DNA of 6,562 nucleotides from NCBI GenBank assembly GCA_025350775.1, contig JANXXF010000268.1, positions 1-6,562 on the forward strand. The letters are read 5' to 3'. The notes beneath the pieces were generated by a model. It saw only the letters and a list, made by a program, of their open reading frames with translations. It ran no database searches and was not told where the DNA came from. A program made the translations under genes and the position numbers. The DNA comes from Actinomycetes bacterium (GTDB lineage Bacteria; Actinomycetota; Thermoleophilia; Gaiellales; Gaiellaceae). Below, piece after piece: positions 5,299-6,562 of the stretch. Numbering within the stretch: position 1 is the first letter of the stretch; every line of letters starts with the position of its first letter.

Positions 5299-6562
5299 AT
5301 GACCGCCGACGCCAACGCCCGCTACCCGCATCTCTTCTCGCCCATCCGCCTCGGGCCGCTGGAGCTGCCGCATCGCGCGGTGATGAGCGGGCACGGGATG
5401 CTGCTCGCCGACCAGCTCGTCACCGAGGCCCACATCGAGTACGCCGCGGCTCGCGCGCGCGGTGGCGCGGCGCTGGTCGGACTCCAGTCGGAGCCGGTGC
5501 ACAAGACGGGCCACCACTACGGCGAGCGCCATATCGCCCTGTACCGCGACGAGGTCGTGCCCGGGCTCGCGCGGCTCGCCGATGCCGTGCACGAGGCGGG
5601 GTCGAAGGTGTTCCAGATCCTCTGGCACGCCGGCCACAACGTCCCCTACCGCGAGGGCGTGCCCGCCTGGGCGCCGTCTGCGGTGCCGTCGCCGACGCTC
5701 GGTGAGGTTCCCAAGCCGATGACGCGCGCCGAGATCCGCGAGCTCATCGCCGCGTACGGCTCGGCTGCCCGCCGCTGCCGCGAGGCCGGGTTCGACGCTG
5801 TTGAGGTGCAGACTGCGAGCGACTACCTGCTCGGGTCATTCCTGTCGCCCGTGACAAACCGGCGCAGCGACGAGTACGGCGGCTCGCTGGAGAACCGGGT
5901 GCGCATCGTCGTCGAGGTGCTGGAGGCCGTGCGCGAGGCGGCCGGGCCGGACATGGCCGTCGCGGTACGCACGGGGGCGGCCTGGCTGATCCCGACCGAC
6001 CCGGGCGCCTACGCGCCGGACTACGCGGTCGAGGTGATGGGCCCGCTCGTGGAACGCGGCCTCGTCGACTGGATCAGCGTCACCGTCGGCTCGCACTACT
6101 CGCTCGACCAGATCATCCCGCCGATGAACGTGCCGCGCGGCAACGCCGTCGAGGCGGCCGCCGTGCTGAAGGCCGCGCTCGACGTGCCGATCGTCGTGGC
6201 CGGGCGCATCCGCACCCCCGAGGAGGCCGAGCAGATCCTGGCCGCGGGCAAGGCCGACGTGATCGCGATGGCGCGCACCTGGATCGCCGAGCCGGACTGG
6301 ATCGTGAAGGTGCGTCGCGGCGACGAGGCCCGAGTACGGCCCTGCGTGTCGTGCAACCAGGGCTGCATCGGCACGGTGATCCGGGGCGCGCACGGGACGT
6401 GCGTCGTGAATCCCGTGGCAGGGAACGAGGCGGCGCTGGGGCCGGTCGTGGCGGCGGCGCAGCGACGGCGGGTCGCCGTGGTCGGCGGCGGGCCGGCGGG
6501 GCTGGAGGCGGCCCGCGTGGCGGCGGAGCGCGGCCACCAGGTGACGCTCTACGAGGCACGCG
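5299..6562 (+). CDS. FadH/TMADH-like Old Yellow Enzyme family oxidoreductase with 4Fe-4S cluster, 3' end outside window
   Basis: The visible 421 residues form an FMN-binding TIM barrel (about 9-340), an iron-sulfur segment and the start of a dinucleotide-binding domain. Full-length relatives have about 650-700 residues, so roughly the last third is missing. Signs: FSPIRLGPLELPHR near the N-terminus, QILWHAGH (106-113), the family block NRRSDEYGGSLENR (187-200), and the phosphate-binding part VAGRI (300-304) with ADVIAMAR (319-326). Cysteines C349, C352, C356 and C368 match the C-x2-C-x3-C-x11-C cluster site of 2,4-dienoyl-CoA reductase (FadH) and trimethylamine dehydrogenase. GGGPAG at 396-401 begins the FAD/NAD(P) fold. 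Where classical OYE has a histidine/asparagine substrate-binding pair before GYL, this protein has Q171 and S174 (QTASDYLL), so the substrate is probably not a typical enone; dienoyl-CoA, amine or another substrate remains open. The start is ATG 5299; in-frame GTG 5290 is the only alternative before a stop at 5260-5262. It is transcribed divergently from the oxidase operon. Confidence 0.93.
   Translation, partial: MTADANARYPHLFSPIRLGPLELPHRAVMSGHGMLLADQLVTEAHIEYAAARARGGAALVGLQSEPVHKTGHHYGERHIALYRDEVVPGLARLADAVHEAGSKVFQILWHAGHNVPYREGVPAWAPSAVPSPTLGEVPKPMTRAEIRELIAAYGSAARRCREAGFDAVEVQTASDYLLGSFLSPVTNRRSDEYGGSLENRVRIVVEVLEAVREAAGPDMAVAVRTGAAWLIPTDPGAYAPDYAVEVMGPLVERGLVDWISVTVGSHYSLDQIIPPMNVPRGNAVEAAAVLKAALDVPIVVAGRIRTPEEAEQILAAGKADVIAMARTWIAEPDWIVKVRRGDEARVRPCVSCNQGCIGTVIRGAHGTCVVNPVAGNEAALGPVVAAAQRRRVAVVGGGPAGLEAARVAAERGHQVTLYEAR

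Noticed and set aside
5143..5637. N-terminal extension of CtaC up to 5637
   Set aside because: The frame is open that far, but the added residues are antisense to the flavin oxidoreductase gene and have no oxidase homology. GTG 5142 gives a normal N-terminus.
5836..6537. Minus-strand frames within the flavin oxidoreductase gene
   Set aside because: The plus-strand frame carries a continuous FMN barrel, four cluster cysteines and GGGPAG. The opposite frames are Arg/His/Ala-rich shadows.

Overview
The window is high-GC and densely packed. Its core is an aerobic terminal oxidase locus of the caa3 type: a heme-copper cytochrome c oxidase whose subunit II carries its own C-terminal cytochrome c domain. 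The GC-rich codon use, GTG starts, poor Shine-Dalgarno sites on several genes and the gene style suggest a high-GC actinobacterium, possibly Thermoleophilia (Solirubrobacterales or Gaiellales). That placement is inferred from general resemblance, not from a marker gene.

Layout from left to right. (1) Bases 1-43 may hold the last codons of an upstream gene whose TGA overlaps the next ATG. (2) 40-726 (+) encodes a diheme cytochrome c lipoprotein. (3) It runs convergently into a minus-strand operon, read right to left as 5142 to 752: ctaC (subunit II with CuA and heme c), ctaD (subunit I), ctaE (subunit III), a small two-helix membrane protein in the place where a subunit IV is often found, and a GNAT acetyltransferase. 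Gaps inside the operon are 3 bp (ctaC-ctaD), 21 bp (ctaD-ctaE), an overlap, and 9 bp. (4) A divergent intergenic region of about 156 bp (5143-5298) follows. It holds a candidate promoter and three copies of a TGCGAA box. (5) From 5299 (+) to the window edge runs an incomplete Old Yellow Enzyme-type flavin/iron-sulfur oxidoreductase of the FadH/trimethylamine dehydrogenase family.

How the parts fit: the membrane-anchored diheme cytochrome probably passes electrons to the heme c domain of CtaC, then to CuA, to heme a in CtaD, and to the heme a3/CuB centre where O2 is reduced. The second heme domain of the lipoprotein and the heme domain of CtaC are visibly alike, which supports a shared origin and a shared docking partner. 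CtaD is an A2-type oxidase: the D-channel glutamate of the HPEVY motif is replaced by a YSHPAVY arrangement. It also has an N-terminal extension with two extra predicted membrane helices. The flavin oxidoreductase is on a separate divergent transcript and has no evident link to the oxidase.

I see no mobile element, tRNA, rRNA or CRISPR array. No stretch over 300 bases lacks a gene. The window looks like ordinary respiratory core genome with some lineage-specific details, and I do not see convincing evidence for an entirely new system.
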